Source of the DNA: Rhodobacterales bacterium HTCC2255
GTDB lineage: Bacteria; Pseudomonadota; Alphaproteobacteria; Rhodobacterales; Rhodobacteraceae
Length of the DNA stretch: 64,000 nt
Reading direction: 5' to 3'
Assembly (NCBI GenBank): GCA_000153745.1
Contig: DS022282.1
Span: forward strand, 230,027-294,026
Of the stretch, positions 53,839 to 63,336 are shown piece by piece. Both the position numbers and the translations under genes were made by a program. A model generated the notes under the pieces. It was given only the letters and a program-made list of their open reading frames with translations. It did not search any database and had not been told where the DNA came from. Positions within the stretch are counted from its first letter, which is position 1. Every line of letters starts with the position of its first letter.

Positions 53839-55596
53839 ATGTCTAAAACTATGACTGGTGCACAGATGGTAATTCAAGCACTTAAAGATCAAGGTGTTGA
53901 TACAATTTTCGGTTATCCAGGCGGGGCTGTATTACCAATATATGATGAAATATTTCAACAAAGTGACATTAAACATATCTTAGTAAGGCATGAACAAGGA
54001 GCAACACACGCTGCTGAAGGTTATGCACGTTCAACTGGCAAGCCTGGAGTAGTTTTGGTAACATCTGGTCCAGGTGCAACAAACGCGGTTACAGGTATGA
54101 CTGATGCTCTAATGGATTCAATTCCAATGGTTGTATTAACAGGCCAAGTTCCAACATTCATGATAGGATCAGATGCATTCCAAGAGGCTGATACGGTAGG
54201 AATTACAAGGCCCTGCACAAAACACAATTGGTTGGTGAAAGAGACAGACAAACTCTCTGAAACAATTCATCAAGCATTTCATATAGCGACTTCGGGGCGC
54301 CCTGGCCCTGTTTTAATCGATATTCCAAAAGATGTACAATTTGCAACAGGTACGTATACAGAAAAATCTAAATCGAAAATAGATCATTATAATCCTCAAA
54401 GAAGAGGAGATTTAGATGCTATTACAGAATTAGTAGAACTAATCGAAAAAGCGGAAAGGCCAGTTTTATATACAGGTGGCGGTGTAATTAATTCTGGAAA
54501 TCAAGCAAGTCAATTACTCAGAGAACTAGTACAAGAAACTAATTTCCCAATTACTTCTACACTTATGGGCCTTGGATCTTATCCTGCCTCAGGTAAAAAT
54601 TGGCTTGGTATGCTTGGTATGCACGGAACATACGAAGCAAACCTTTCAATGCATGGTTGCGACTTGCTCATTAATATTGGCGCACGTTTTGATGATCGAA
54701 TAACTGGAGTTTTAGATAAATTCAGTCCTCACTCAAAGAAAGCACATATTGATATAGATGCTTCATCAATTAACAAAGTAATATCTGTTGATATACCAAT
54801 ATTAGGTGATGTTGCTTGTGTTTTAGAGGATTTGTTAAAAATATGGAAATCTCGAGGTAATAAAACTAATTCTGCCAAAATTTTAGATTGGTGGTCTCAG
54901 ATAAATAAATGGCGAGAACGTAAATGTTTATCGTATAAAAACTCTGATACAATAATAAAACCACAATATGCTTTAGAGCGTTTAGAATTTCTCACAAAAG
55001 ATCATCCAAACCGCTTTATAACTACAGAAGTTGGTCAGCATCAAATGTGGGCAGCACAATATTTAGGTTTTGAAGATCCTCATAGGTGGATGACTTCTGG
55101 GGGATTAGGTACAATGGGATATGGTGTCCCAGCATCTGTTGGCGTTCAAGTTGCTCATAATGATGGCCTCGTAATTAACATTGCAGGTGAAGCATCTTGG
55201 TTAATGAATATGCAAGAGATGGGTACATGCACACAATATAATTTACCCGCTAAGCAGTTCATATTAAATAATGAACGGTTAGGTATGGTGAGGCAATGGC
55301 AAGAGTTACTACATGGGGAAAGATATTCTAATTCTTGGTCTGAAAGCTTACCCGATTTTGTAAAATTAGCTGAAGCATTTGGAGCTAAAGGTATTCAATG
55401 TTCTGATCCTAAAAAACTTGATGATGCAATAATTGAAATGCTAGATTATGACGGCCCTGTAATTTTTGATTGTTTAGTAGAAAAGCACGAAAATTGTTTT
55501 CCTATGATACCATCAGGTAAAGCACATAATGAAATGTTGATGGGTGATGATAAAACTGAAAATGCAATAGGTTCAAGTGGCGCTGTAATGGTATAA
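53839..55596 (+). CDS. ilvI: Acetolactate synthase large subunit
   Basis: A 585-residue ThDP enzyme making acetolactate or acetohydroxybutyrate for branched-chain amino acids. Family segments are MTGAQMVIQALKDQGVDTIFGYPGGAVLPIYDEIF, HILVRHEQGATHAAEGYAR with the catalytic glutamate, GKPGVVLVTSGPGATNAVTGMTDALMDSIPMVVLTGQV, and GIRFDDRITG in the form GARFDDRITG. The ThDP-Mg motif reads GEASW...NN rather than the usual GDxS (residues about 452-476). CGGAG lies before the ATG. ilvH follows after 51 bases. Confidence 0.95.
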   Translation: MSKTMTGAQMVIQALKDQGVDTIFGYPGGAVLPIYDEIFQQSDIKHILVRHEQGATHAAEGYARSTGKPGVVLVTSGPGATNAVTGMTDALMDSIPMVVLTGQVPTFMIGSDAFQEADTVGITRPCTKHNWLVKETDKLSETIHQAFHIATSGRPGPVLIDIPKDVQFATGTYTEKSKSKIDHYNPQRRGDLDAITELVELIEKAERPVLYTGGGVINSGNQASQLLRELVQETNFPITSTLMGLGSYPASGKNWLGMLGMHGTYEANLSMHGCDLLINIGARFDDRITGVLDKFSPHSKKAHIDIDASSINKVISVDIPILGDVACVLEDLLKIWKSRGNKTNSAKILDWWSQINKWRERKCLSYKNSDTIIKPQYALERLEFLTKDHPNRFITTEVGQHQMWAAQYLGFEDPHRWMTSGGLGTMGYGVPASVGVQVAHNDGLVINIAGEASWLMNMQEMGTCTQYNLPAKQFILNNERLGMVRQWQELLHGERYSNSWSESLPDFVKLAEAFGAKGIQCSDPKKLDDAIIEMLDYDGPVIFDCLVEKHENCFPMIPSGKAHNEMLMGDDKTENAIGSSGAVMV

Positions 55597-55647
55597 TTGC
55601 AATTTAATACAACATGATCTTAACAGATTTATGTAAAAGGAAATAAT

Positions 55648-56208
55648 ATGAATGCTTTGACATTAAAAAAAGGCTCTTCTAAAAAAAGTGCATATAACCT
55701 CAAGAATACATCTAGTGATATATTGGAAACGCATACATTAGCAGTATTAGTTGACAATGAAGCTGGTGTATTAGCCAGAGTTATAGGACTGTTCTCTGGT
55801 CGTGGCTATAATATAGAAAGTTTAACGGTAGCAGAAACAAATCATATTGATAATTTATCAAGAATTACAATTGTAACCACAGGAACACCGTCAGTTATTA
55901 TCCAAATTAAAGCTCAATTAGCTAGGATGGTAGCAGTCCATGATGTTCATGATTTAACCGTTGAAGGTCCCTCAGTGGAACGTGAACTAGCAATGGTCAA
56001 GGTAGTATCAAGCGGTGAAAGTAGAGTTGAAGCTTTACGCACATCAGAAATATTTCGCGCATCAGTAGTAGATACAACACTTGAAAGTTTTGTTTTTGAA
56101 TTAACTGGAACCCCTGAAAAAATTGATGCATTTGTGGAGCTAATGACACCATTAGGACTAGTTGATGTCGCTAGAACTGGTGTTGCTGCAATTTCCCGAG
56201 GTCTTTAA
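55648..56208 (+). CDS. ilvH: Acetolactate synthase small (regulatory) subunit
   Basis: A 186-residue regulatory subunit with an N-terminal ACT domain (ETHTLAVLVDNEAGVLARVIGLFSGRGYNIESLTVAET, about residues 27-65) that binds valine. The C-terminal domain includes VVSSGESRVEALRTSEIFRASVVDTTLESFVFELTGTPEKIDAF and ends ARTGVAAISRGL. The family signature RELAMVKV is present. A lysine/serine-rich extension of about 25 residues precedes the ACT domain. It ends convergently with pta. Confidence 0.95.
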   Translation: MNALTLKKGSSKKSAYNLKNTSSDILETHTLAVLVDNEAGVLARVIGLFSGRGYNIESLTVAETNHIDNLSRITIVTTGTPSVIIQIKAQLARMVAVHDVHDLTVEGPSVERELAMVKVVSSGESRVEALRTSEIFRASVVDTTLESFVFELTGTPEKIDAFVELMTPLGLVDVARTGVAAISRGL

Positions 56209-56231
56209 TACATTAATATACATATTAAAGT

Positions 56232-57170
56232 CTAATTTGCATTAGACCAAATAGATGCAAGTGAGATAGATGATAATCGTGCCGCAGAACTATCTGCTCT
56301 ACTGGTAAGAAGTATTGGAACTTTTCCGCCTACAACTATACCACCCGCACATGCACCTGTCATGTAGACCATTGATTTAAACAGTGTATTGCCTGATACT
56401 ATCTCTGGAACTATTATACCGTTAGCAAAGCCTGCAACAGGATCATCCTTCAAACCCTTAATAACTTTAGATTTTTCAGAAAGTATTAAATCTAGGGCTA
56501 ATGGCCCCGAAAAATAAGCGTCAGGAATTTGCTGTTTTGCCCATTTAGATAATTCTGCACCTTCAATTGAACTTAAAACAGAAGGTATTACTGACTCAGT
56601 AGCACTTAAAAATGCAATCTTTGGATGCTTTATTCCAAGTGCATTAAGTAATTTAACCACAGAAATAGTTGCATCTTTTCTCGTTTCTATATCTGGATTA
56701 ACGTTTACTGCTGCATCTGAAATTACAATTGGTGGCCCACCTTCGGGATGACTCATTGCAAATAAATGAACAAATTTAGAACCTATTCTTAATCCCGCAT
56801 CACGATTTAATGCAGCCTTCATAAAAACATCAGTATGAAGTTGACCTTTCATAAGGACGTCAGCCTCGCCTACCCCACAAAGATTAGCCGAAATTGATGC
56901 TGCTTCTGTCTCGCCATTAGCATTTATTATTTTATAATTAGAAATATCCCACGATAACTTTGATGCTTCTAAATTTATATCATCAGCTTCACCAACAAAA
57001 ATTGGTGTCATGATACCTTCATTTGTTGCTTCATAAGCTGCCAGCATAGGTAATGCTGCACCAGCTCTTGCAATTGCAACTCTAGGAACTTTGCCCAATT
57101 TAGCACGTGTTAAAAAATCAGCGGGACAGATTGGATCTGCCCCGCTGATAAACTTATTTTCGTTATTCAA
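56232..57170 (-). CDS. pta: Phosphate acetyltransferase linked to xsc
   Basis: A 312-residue phosphate acetyltransferase domain protein (short Pta/PTB family). It shows PRVAIARAGAALPMLAAYEATNEGIMTPIFVGE, EADVLMKGQLHTDVFMKAALNRDAGLR, SHPEGGPPIVISDAAVNVNPDIETRKDATISV and FANGIIVPEIVSGNTLFKSMVYMTGACAGGIVVGGKVPILLTSRADS. It converts acetyl phosphate to acetyl-CoA. It starts two bases after the xsc stop; xsc-pta pairs are the standard lower pathway for taurine, isethionate or sulfoacetate carbon in roseobacters. Confidence 0.93.
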   Translation of the reverse strand: MNNENKFISGADPICPADFLTRAKLGKVPRVAIARAGAALPMLAAYEATNEGIMTPIFVGEADDINLEASKLSWDISNYKIINANGETEAASISANLCGVGEADVLMKGQLHTDVFMKAALNRDAGLRIGSKFVHLFAMSHPEGGPPIVISDAAVNVNPDIETRKDATISVVKLLNALGIKHPKIAFLSATESVIPSVLSSIEGAELSKWAKQQIPDAYFSGPLALDLILSEKSKVIKGLKDDPVAGFANGIIVPEIVSGNTLFKSMVYMTGACAGGIVVGGKVPILLTSRADSSAARLSSISLASIWSNAN

Positions 57171-57172
57171 AA

Positions 57173-58951
57173 TTATGCGCCTTTTTGAGGGATCATATCA
57201 TTTTTTGAGATCCCAGCAACCGATACAGGAGCTTTCATTGCATCTCTACGGAATGGTTCACCTAACTCTTTATTCAATATAATTTCAATAAATGTTGTTT
57301 TACCTTCATTCATTTGAGCTTTTATTGCGGCATCTAATTTATCAGTTAAATCATCCATTGATGTTGCTTGTACACCGACAAGTCCACATGCATTAGCAAT
57401 AGCTGCATAAGATACATCTTCATCAAGTTCAGTACCAACAAAATTATCATCAAACCATAATGTAGTATTACGTTTTTCAGCACCCCATTGGTAATTTCTA
57501 AATATCACCATAGTTATAGCTGGCCATTCACCTCGCCCAACCGCTGTCATTTCATTCATAGAAATACCAAATGCACCATCACCAGCAAAGCCAATTACAG
57601 GAACATTAGGTTGTGCAATTTTTGCACCAGCAATTGCAGGGAAGCCATAACCACATGGGCCAAATAACCCAGGAGCTAAATATTTTCTTCCCTCTTGAAA
57701 CGATGGATAAGCATTACCAATAGCACAGTTGTTACCAATATCTGAAGAAATTATAGCATTATTTGGCATAGCAGCTTGTATTGCTCTCCAAGCCATTCTT
57801 GGAGACATATGATCAGGTTTATCTGATCGAGCGCGCTCATTCCATGTTGTTCCTGGATCATCATCTTCATGATCCATAGATGTTAATTCTTGAGCCCAAG
57901 CTGATTTTGTTTTTGCAATTGTTGCTTTTCGATCGGCCCTATTAGTTTCTCCAGCATGATCAGATAAGCTTGATAATAATTCTTCAGCTACTTTTTTAGC
58001 ATCACCAACTATACCAACGGTTACATCTTTAGTTAACCCAATACGATCTGCATTTATATCAACTTGAATAATTTTTGCATCTTTTGGCCAATAATCAATA
58101 CCATAACCTGGTAATGTTGAGAAAGGATTTAACCTTGTACCTAATGCTAAAACCACATCTGCTTTTGAGATCAACTCCATTCCTGCTTTAGAACCATTGT
58201 ATCCCAATGGTCCCGCAAATAATGGGTGATTACCAGGAAACGCATCATTGTGTTGATATCCACAGCATACTGGCGCATCTAATCTTTCAGCAAGTGCTGC
58301 AGAAGCTGGTATCCCACTTGAAAGGACAACACCCGCACCATTCAAAATAACTGGAAATTTTGCATTTGATAATAATTCAGCAGCTTGATTTAAAGCATCT
58401 GATCCACCAGAAGGACGTTCAAACTCAACAACTTTTGGTAATTCAATATCAATTACTTGTGTCCAGAAATCACGTGGAATATTAATTTGTGCTGGGCCTG
58501 ATGCTCGTTTAGCCTGTAAAATAACTCTATTGAGTGTCTCTGCAATACGAGAAGGATCACGTACTTCCTCTTGGTAGGCAACACAATCAGCAAATAAGTT
58601 CATTTGCTCCATCTCTTGGAAACCACCCTGGCCAATAGTTTTATTTGCAGCTTGAGGAGTAACTAGCAACAGAGGAGTGTGATTCCAATAAGCAGTTTTA
58701 ACGGGTGTCACAAAATTAGTAATACCGGGACCATTTTGAGCAACCATCATAGACATTTTTCCAGATGCTCTTGTGTATCCATCAGCCATCATACCAGCAT
58801 TACATTCATGAGCTGCATCCCAAAAATTAATTCCTGCTGCTGGGAATAAGTCTGAGATTGGCATCATTGCGGATCCAATGATTCCAAATGCATGTTCTAT
58901 TCCATGCATTTGTAATACTTTTACAAATGCTTCTTCAGTTGTCATTTTCAT
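57173..58951 (-). CDS. xsc: Sulfoacetaldehyde acetyltransferase
   Basis: A 592-residue ThDP enzyme converting sulfoacetaldehyde and phosphate to acetyl phosphate and sulfite. It opens MKMTTEEAFVKVLQMHGIEHAFGIIGSAMMPISDLFPAAGI and carries FWDAAHECNAGMMADGYTRASGKM with the catalytic glutamate, and the ThDP motif GFAGDGAFGISMNEMTAVGRGEWPAITMVIFRNYQWGAEKRN, which is the Xsc rather than the acetolactate-synthase form. It is cotranscribed with pta. A 21-base dyad lies 107 bases upstream. No taurine or isethionate genes are next to it, so sulfoacetaldehyde could come from the SauS-like enzyme at 24005-25414. Confidence 0.95.
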   Translation of the reverse strand: MKMTTEEAFVKVLQMHGIEHAFGIIGSAMMPISDLFPAAGINFWDAAHECNAGMMADGYTRASGKMSMMVAQNGPGITNFVTPVKTAYWNHTPLLLVTPQAANKTIGQGGFQEMEQMNLFADCVAYQEEVRDPSRIAETLNRVILQAKRASGPAQINIPRDFWTQVIDIELPKVVEFERPSGGSDALNQAAELLSNAKFPVILNGAGVVLSSGIPASAALAERLDAPVCCGYQHNDAFPGNHPLFAGPLGYNGSKAGMELISKADVVLALGTRLNPFSTLPGYGIDYWPKDAKIIQVDINADRIGLTKDVTVGIVGDAKKVAEELLSSLSDHAGETNRADRKATIAKTKSAWAQELTSMDHEDDDPGTTWNERARSDKPDHMSPRMAWRAIQAAMPNNAIISSDIGNNCAIGNAYPSFQEGRKYLAPGLFGPCGYGFPAIAGAKIAQPNVPVIGFAGDGAFGISMNEMTAVGRGEWPAITMVIFRNYQWGAEKRNTTLWFDDNFVGTELDEDVSYAAIANACGLVGVQATSMDDLTDKLDAAIKAQMNEGKTTFIEIILNKELGEPFRRDAMKAPVSVAGISKNDMIPQKGA

Positions 58952-59057
58952 ATTAAATTTCCTTTAAGAGATGCACATAGGCTATTTTGATAATTCTGAT
59001 GCGCTTATATTATTTTTATCATTAAATTTGCAAACACTTTCACCCAAAATTAAGCAC

Positions 59058-59078
59058 TTTTACGACAATGTCGCAAAA
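59058..59078. promoter_or_regulatory. Near-perfect dyad upstream of xsc, candidate operator
   Basis: TTTT-A-CGACA (59058-59067), a single central A (59068), then TGTCG-C-AAAA (59069-59078). All ten arm positions but one pair. It is in the 223-base gap between xsc and pgi, 107 bases upstream of the xsc start, and is the only GC-containing structured element there; the rest of the gap is AT-rich. It probably binds a dimeric regulator of xsc-pta, not encoded next to it. Confidence 0.5.
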
Positions 59079-59174
59079 CAACTTATACAAATAATGATAT
59101 GACACTAGGTAAAATGTATAAAAAACGTTAAAAAAAATTACCAAATTTAATTTGAAATAAAATGTATATATATT

Positions 59175-60812
59175 TTATTTTCGTAACTCATTGATTTTTT
59201 TGAGTAATGGTTGAGTAGCGACGTGTAATTTAGAAATTGATTCATTTCCTTCTATAACATTTCCTATGTCAACGGCAGCAACCTTACCCAACTCAACTCC
59301 CCACTGATCAAAAGAGTTAACTCCCCATATAATTCCCTGTACGAATACTTTATGTTCATACATTGCAATAAGCCTGCCTAAAGAAAATGGTGATAATTCT
59401 TTATATATAATCGATGTACTTGGTTTATTACCCTTAAAATGTCTATGTGGGGTAAGATTTTTTGCTTTTTCAGCATCAATATTATTCTTTAGCATTTCAG
59501 CTAGAACTTTATCTTTTGTTTTCCCAAAGGCCAAGGCTTCAGACTGTGCTAAAAAATTCGCTATTAATTTTTCATGATGGTTGATTAACTTATTTGTAGT
59601 TTTAGCAGCAATTATGAAATCTACAGGGACTATATTAGTTCCCTGATGTAATAATTGAAAAAATGAATGCTGAGCATTAGTACCAGCTTCACCCCAAACA
59701 ATTGGAGCAGTTTCAATTGAAACATCTGATCCATCTTTTGCAACAGATTTACCGTTACTTTCCATATCCATTTGTTGGATATATGCAGGAAAACGATCTA
59801 ATCTCTGATCATATGGTATTATCGCTAAAGTTGGTAACTTCATAAAATTTCGACGCCAGACACCAATTAAACCCAATAAAACTGGTAAATTTTTATCTAA
59901 TGGAGCAGTTTTAAAATGAATATCCATATCTCTAAAACCTGCTAAAAGTTCACGGAAATTTTTAGATCCTATTGATAGTGCTATTGGTAGTCCAATTGAA
60001 GCGCACATTGAATATCTGCCCCCAACCCAATCCCAGAATCCAAAAACATTTTCATTTTTAATTCCGAATTCTTTTGTGGCTTTAAGATTAGTAGATAACG
60101 CAACCATGTTGTGGCTAATTTCGCTTTCAGTTAGCTCAGTTAAAAGCCAATCTTTTGCTGTTTTTGCATTAGTCATGGTTTCAATAGTTGTAAACGTTTT
60201 TGAAGCTATGAGAATTAATGTTCTTTTTGGATCTAACCCATATGTTGTATCTAAAAAATCATTACCATCAACATTCGAAATAAAATGTAAATTAGGGCCA
60301 TCATTTGAGAAGGCACTTAGTGCATTTACACTCATTACTGGACCTAAGTCAGACCCGCCTATTCCAATGTTAATTATATCAGTAAATGATTGTCCATAAG
60401 CATTAGAAATTTTACCTGACCTAATTGAATCAGAAAATATCATAAATTTATTTAATATATTATCTACTACATCAGAGGTAGGCTTTCCATCAACTTCATA
60501 GGCATCTTTAGAATTTGCTCTAAGTGCAACATGCATTACCGCTCGGTTTTCGGTATTATTAATGTGTTCACCAGAAAACATTGCATCGCGTTGTTGCTCA
60601 ACATCACATTCTTTAGCAAGCTTTATTAGATTATCAAGTACACTATTATCTATAAATTCTTTAGAAAAATCTAAATGAAGATCATCTTTACTAAATGAAA
60701 ATTTAGTAAATCTGTTTGGATTTTTTGAAAATAAATCGTTTAAATGAACACCTTTTAAACGTTCCAAGTCATTGTTAAGGTTTTCCCATGAAACAGTATT
60801 TTTGATATTCAT
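59175..60812 (-). CDS. pgi: Glucose-6-phosphate isomerase
   Basis: A 545-residue isomerase between glucose-6-P and fructose-6-P. Typical segments are FSGEHINNTENRAVMHVALR at about residues 80-99, INIGIGGSDLGPVMSVNAL, FGFWDWVGGRYSMCASIGLPIALSIG (PGI signature), YIQQMDMESNGKSV, WGEAGTNAQHSFFQLLHQGTNIVPVDFI and the second signature GRLIAMYEHKVFVQGIIWGVNSFDQWGVELGK. Its ATG overlaps the eda stop (ATGA). It is the last of the zwf-edd-eda-pgi set, allowing fructose-6-P or cycling carbon to enter the Entner-Doudoroff route. Confidence 0.96.
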   Translation of the reverse strand: MNIKNTVSWENLNNDLERLKGVHLNDLFSKNPNRFTKFSFSKDDLHLDFSKEFIDNSVLDNLIKLAKECDVEQQRDAMFSGEHINNTENRAVMHVALRANSKDAYEVDGKPTSDVVDNILNKFMIFSDSIRSGKISNAYGQSFTDIINIGIGGSDLGPVMSVNALSAFSNDGPNLHFISNVDGNDFLDTTYGLDPKRTLILIASKTFTTIETMTNAKTAKDWLLTELTESEISHNMVALSTNLKATKEFGIKNENVFGFWDWVGGRYSMCASIGLPIALSIGSKNFRELLAGFRDMDIHFKTAPLDKNLPVLLGLIGVWRRNFMKLPTLAIIPYDQRLDRFPAYIQQMDMESNGKSVAKDGSDVSIETAPIVWGEAGTNAQHSFFQLLHQGTNIVPVDFIIAAKTTNKLINHHEKLIANFLAQSEALAFGKTKDKVLAEMLKNNIDAEKAKNLTPHRHFKGNKPSTSIIYKELSPFSLGRLIAMYEHKVFVQGIIWGVNSFDQWGVELGKVAAVDIGNVIEGNESISKLHVATQPLLKKINELRK

Positions 60813-61459
60813 GACAACTCTCTAACTGCATCTTTAGCTAAATCTTCAATTTTCTGCCAGTCTCTGTTCGATATAGCTTCTTTTGGTGCGACCCATGAAC
60901 CACCAACGCACTCCACGTTTGATGAATCAAGATAATTTACAGCATTCTTTTGGGATATACCACCGGTTGGACAAAACGTAATTTGTGGTAAAGGAGAAGA
61001 AAGTGACTTTATAAATGCTGCTCCACCAGCTGCTTCTGCTGGAAAGAATTTTTGGACACTATAACCTTTTTCTAAAAGTGCCATTGCTTCACTTGCTGAA
61101 CTTGCGCCTGCAAGTAATGGCAAACCAGCTTCTTCACAGGCATCAATAAGTTTATCCGTAGCACCAGGTGCAACGCCAAAAGTTGCACCAGCATCAACAG
61201 CATTTTTTACATCATTATATGTTATAAGAGTACCAGCTCCAACAATGCCACCTTTAATTTTTGACATTTCAGTAATGGCTTGAAGCGCACATTTAGTTCT
61301 TAGTGTAACTTCTAATACTGGCAACCCACCTGCAACAAGTGCTTCACCAAGATCTCTTGCAGAAGAAATATCTTCAATTATCAACACAGGTATAACTGGA
61401 GCAATTTTACATAATTCTAAGTTTCTAATACTGGCATCTTTTGATGAGATTTTCGTCAT
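60809..61459 (-). CDS. eda: KDPG aldolase
   Basis: A 216-residue 2-dehydro-3-deoxy-phosphogluconate aldolase (class I) that cleaves KDPG to pyruvate and glyceraldehyde-3-P. It has APVIPVLIIEDISSARDLGEALVAGGLPVLEVTLRT with the catalytic-site glutamate, GIVGAGTLITYNDVKNAVDAGATFGVAPGAT, and the Schiff-base lysine in VQKFFPAEAAGG near residue 137, then FCPTGGISQKNAVNYL. It is 12 bases after edd and coupled to pgi. Confidence 0.96.
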   Translation of the reverse strand: MTKISSKDASIRNLELCKIAPVIPVLIIEDISSARDLGEALVAGGLPVLEVTLRTKCALQAITEMSKIKGGIVGAGTLITYNDVKNAVDAGATFGVAPGATDKLIDACEEAGLPLLAGASSASEAMALLEKGYSVQKFFPAEAAGGAAFIKSLSSPLPQITFCPTGGISQKNAVNYLDSSNVECVGGSWVAPKEAISNRDWQKIEDLAKDAVRELS

Positions 61460-61471
61460 TTAAATTTCTTT

Positions 61472-63280
61472 CTAAAAATTAAAAACAGAGGCGCCTGCTT
61501 TTGCAGGGCCAGCATTATTCCTAAATATATCAAACAGTTCTCTGCCAACACCAAAATTATTATTGCTTAAATCAGGGTGGTTAACTTTTCTATCAAAAAC
61601 TTTAATATTTTCTACATTTATGGAGCCATTTATTGCATCTACAGTAACAATATCTCCATTTTGAAGATATGCAATTGGGCCTTCATCCAATGCCTCAGGT
61701 GACATATGTATAGCGGCTGGTACTTTACCTGATGCACCAGACATTCTTCCATCGGTTATCAATGCAACTTTAAGACCTCTAGATTGCAGAACAGACATAG
61801 ATGGAGTTAAATTATGAAGTTCTGGCATTCCATTCGCACGTGGTCCTTGATACCTTACAGCAATAATAACATCATGAGTAAATTCACCAGCACGAAAAGC
61901 ATCTATTACTGACTGCTGATCATTAAAAACTCTTACAGGCGCAGTAATTTTTCGCCTAGATTTTTCTACTGCAGAGACCTTCATTACTGCACTACCCAAA
62001 TTTCCATTCAAATCCGCTAGTCCACCAGTTTCTTGAAATGGTTCTGCTGTTGTCGATATAATTTTAGAATTAAGGCTAGAAGAAACACCAGAATGCCAGC
62101 CAAGTTCACCATTTATAATTTTTGGTTCTTTTGTATATGCTTCTAGGCCAGTGCCCATGATTGTCTGAGTGTCAGAATGTAATAAATCAGCCCCTAATAA
62201 TTCTGTGATAACTAATCCTAAGCCACCCGCAGCATGGAAGTGATTAACATCAGCCAATCCATTAGGATATACCTTTGCCAAAAGTGGGATTACTTTAGAT
62301 ATTTCGGCAAAATCAGACCAATCAATAATAATGCCAGATGCTCGAGCCATAGCAATTAAATGAATCAATAAATTAGTCGATCCACCAGTAGCCATTAATC
62401 CCACTATTCCATTTACATAAGCTTTTTCATCTAAAATTTTAGATACAGGAATGTAATTTGAATTTAAATCTGATATAGAAAGAGCGTGTTTTGCACCAAA
62501 ATCAGTTAATGCATCTCTTAGGGGTGTATTAGGATTTACAAAACTAGACCCTGGCAAGTGAAGGCCCATAAACTCCATAAGCATTTGATTTGTATTAGCT
62601 GTACCATAAAATGTGCATGTACCCGGGCCATGATAACTTGACATTTCTGATGCCATTAAATCTGAACGGTTAGCCTTTCCCTCAGCAAAATCCTGTCTAA
62701 TTTTTGCTTTTTCATCATTGCTTTGACCGGTGGTCATAGGACCTGCTGGTAAAAAAACTGCAGGCAAATGGCCAAATGTTGCTGCAGATATTATCATACC
62801 AGGCACAATCTTATCACAAACACCCAAATAGACTGTTGTATCAAAAACATTATGTGACAATCCAATCGCGGCTGACATAGCAATTGCATCACGGCTAAAA
62901 AGCGATAATTCCATACCAGTCTGACCTTGTGTAATGCCATCACACATAGCAGGCACACCAGCAGCAACTTGAGCAGTACCACCAACAAGTCTGGCAGCTT
63001 TTTTAATTATCTCTGGATATTTTTGAAAAGGCTGATGAGCTGAAAGCATATCATTGTAGGCATTTATAATTCCAATGTTCCCCCCTGCCTCATCAATTAA
63101 ACGTTTTTGATCTTCTGGCACGGGTGCATATGCATGTGCTTGATTTCCACAAGTTAAATGCGCCCTTTTTGGGCCTTCTTTTCGGGCACCATTCATTTTT
63201 TCAAGATAATCAGAACGAGTCGTCTCTGAACGCTTGGTAATTCTATCGGTTACACTTTTTATGGTTGGATTAATTATCAT
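61472..63280 (-). CDS. edd: 6-Phosphogluconate dehydratase
   Basis: A 602-residue Fe-S dehydratase of the Entner-Doudoroff pathway, making KDPG. Signatures are HLTCGNQAHAYAPVPEDQKRLIDEAGGNIGIINAYNDMLSAHQPFQKYPEIIKKAAR, GVPAMCDGITQGQTGMELSLFSRDAIAMSAAIGLSHNVFDTTVYLGVCDKIVPGM, HGPGTCTFYGTANTNQMLMEFMG with cluster cysteines, and LITDGRMSGASGKVPAAIHM. It sits between zwf and eda, 56 bases after zwf. Confidence 0.96.
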   Translation of the reverse strand: MIINPTIKSVTDRITKRSETTRSDYLEKMNGARKEGPKRAHLTCGNQAHAYAPVPEDQKRLIDEAGGNIGIINAYNDMLSAHQPFQKYPEIIKKAARLVGGTAQVAAGVPAMCDGITQGQTGMELSLFSRDAIAMSAAIGLSHNVFDTTVYLGVCDKIVPGMIISAATFGHLPAVFLPAGPMTTGQSNDEKAKIRQDFAEGKANRSDLMASEMSSYHGPGTCTFYGTANTNQMLMEFMGLHLPGSSFVNPNTPLRDALTDFGAKHALSISDLNSNYIPVSKILDEKAYVNGIVGLMATGGSTNLLIHLIAMARASGIIIDWSDFAEISKVIPLLAKVYPNGLADVNHFHAAGGLGLVITELLGADLLHSDTQTIMGTGLEAYTKEPKIINGELGWHSGVSSSLNSKIISTTAEPFQETGGLADLNGNLGSAVMKVSAVEKSRRKITAPVRVFNDQQSVIDAFRAGEFTHDVIIAVRYQGPRANGMPELHNLTPSMSVLQSRGLKVALITDGRMSGASGKVPAAIHMSPEALDEGPIAYLQNGDIVTVDAINGSINVENIKVFDRKVNHPDLSNNNFGVGRELFDIFRNNAGPAKAGASVFNF

Positions 63281-63336
63281 TTAATATCCTATTAAATTGA
63301 TCTTTTTTACTGTTTAATAATATTTAAAAATTATTA

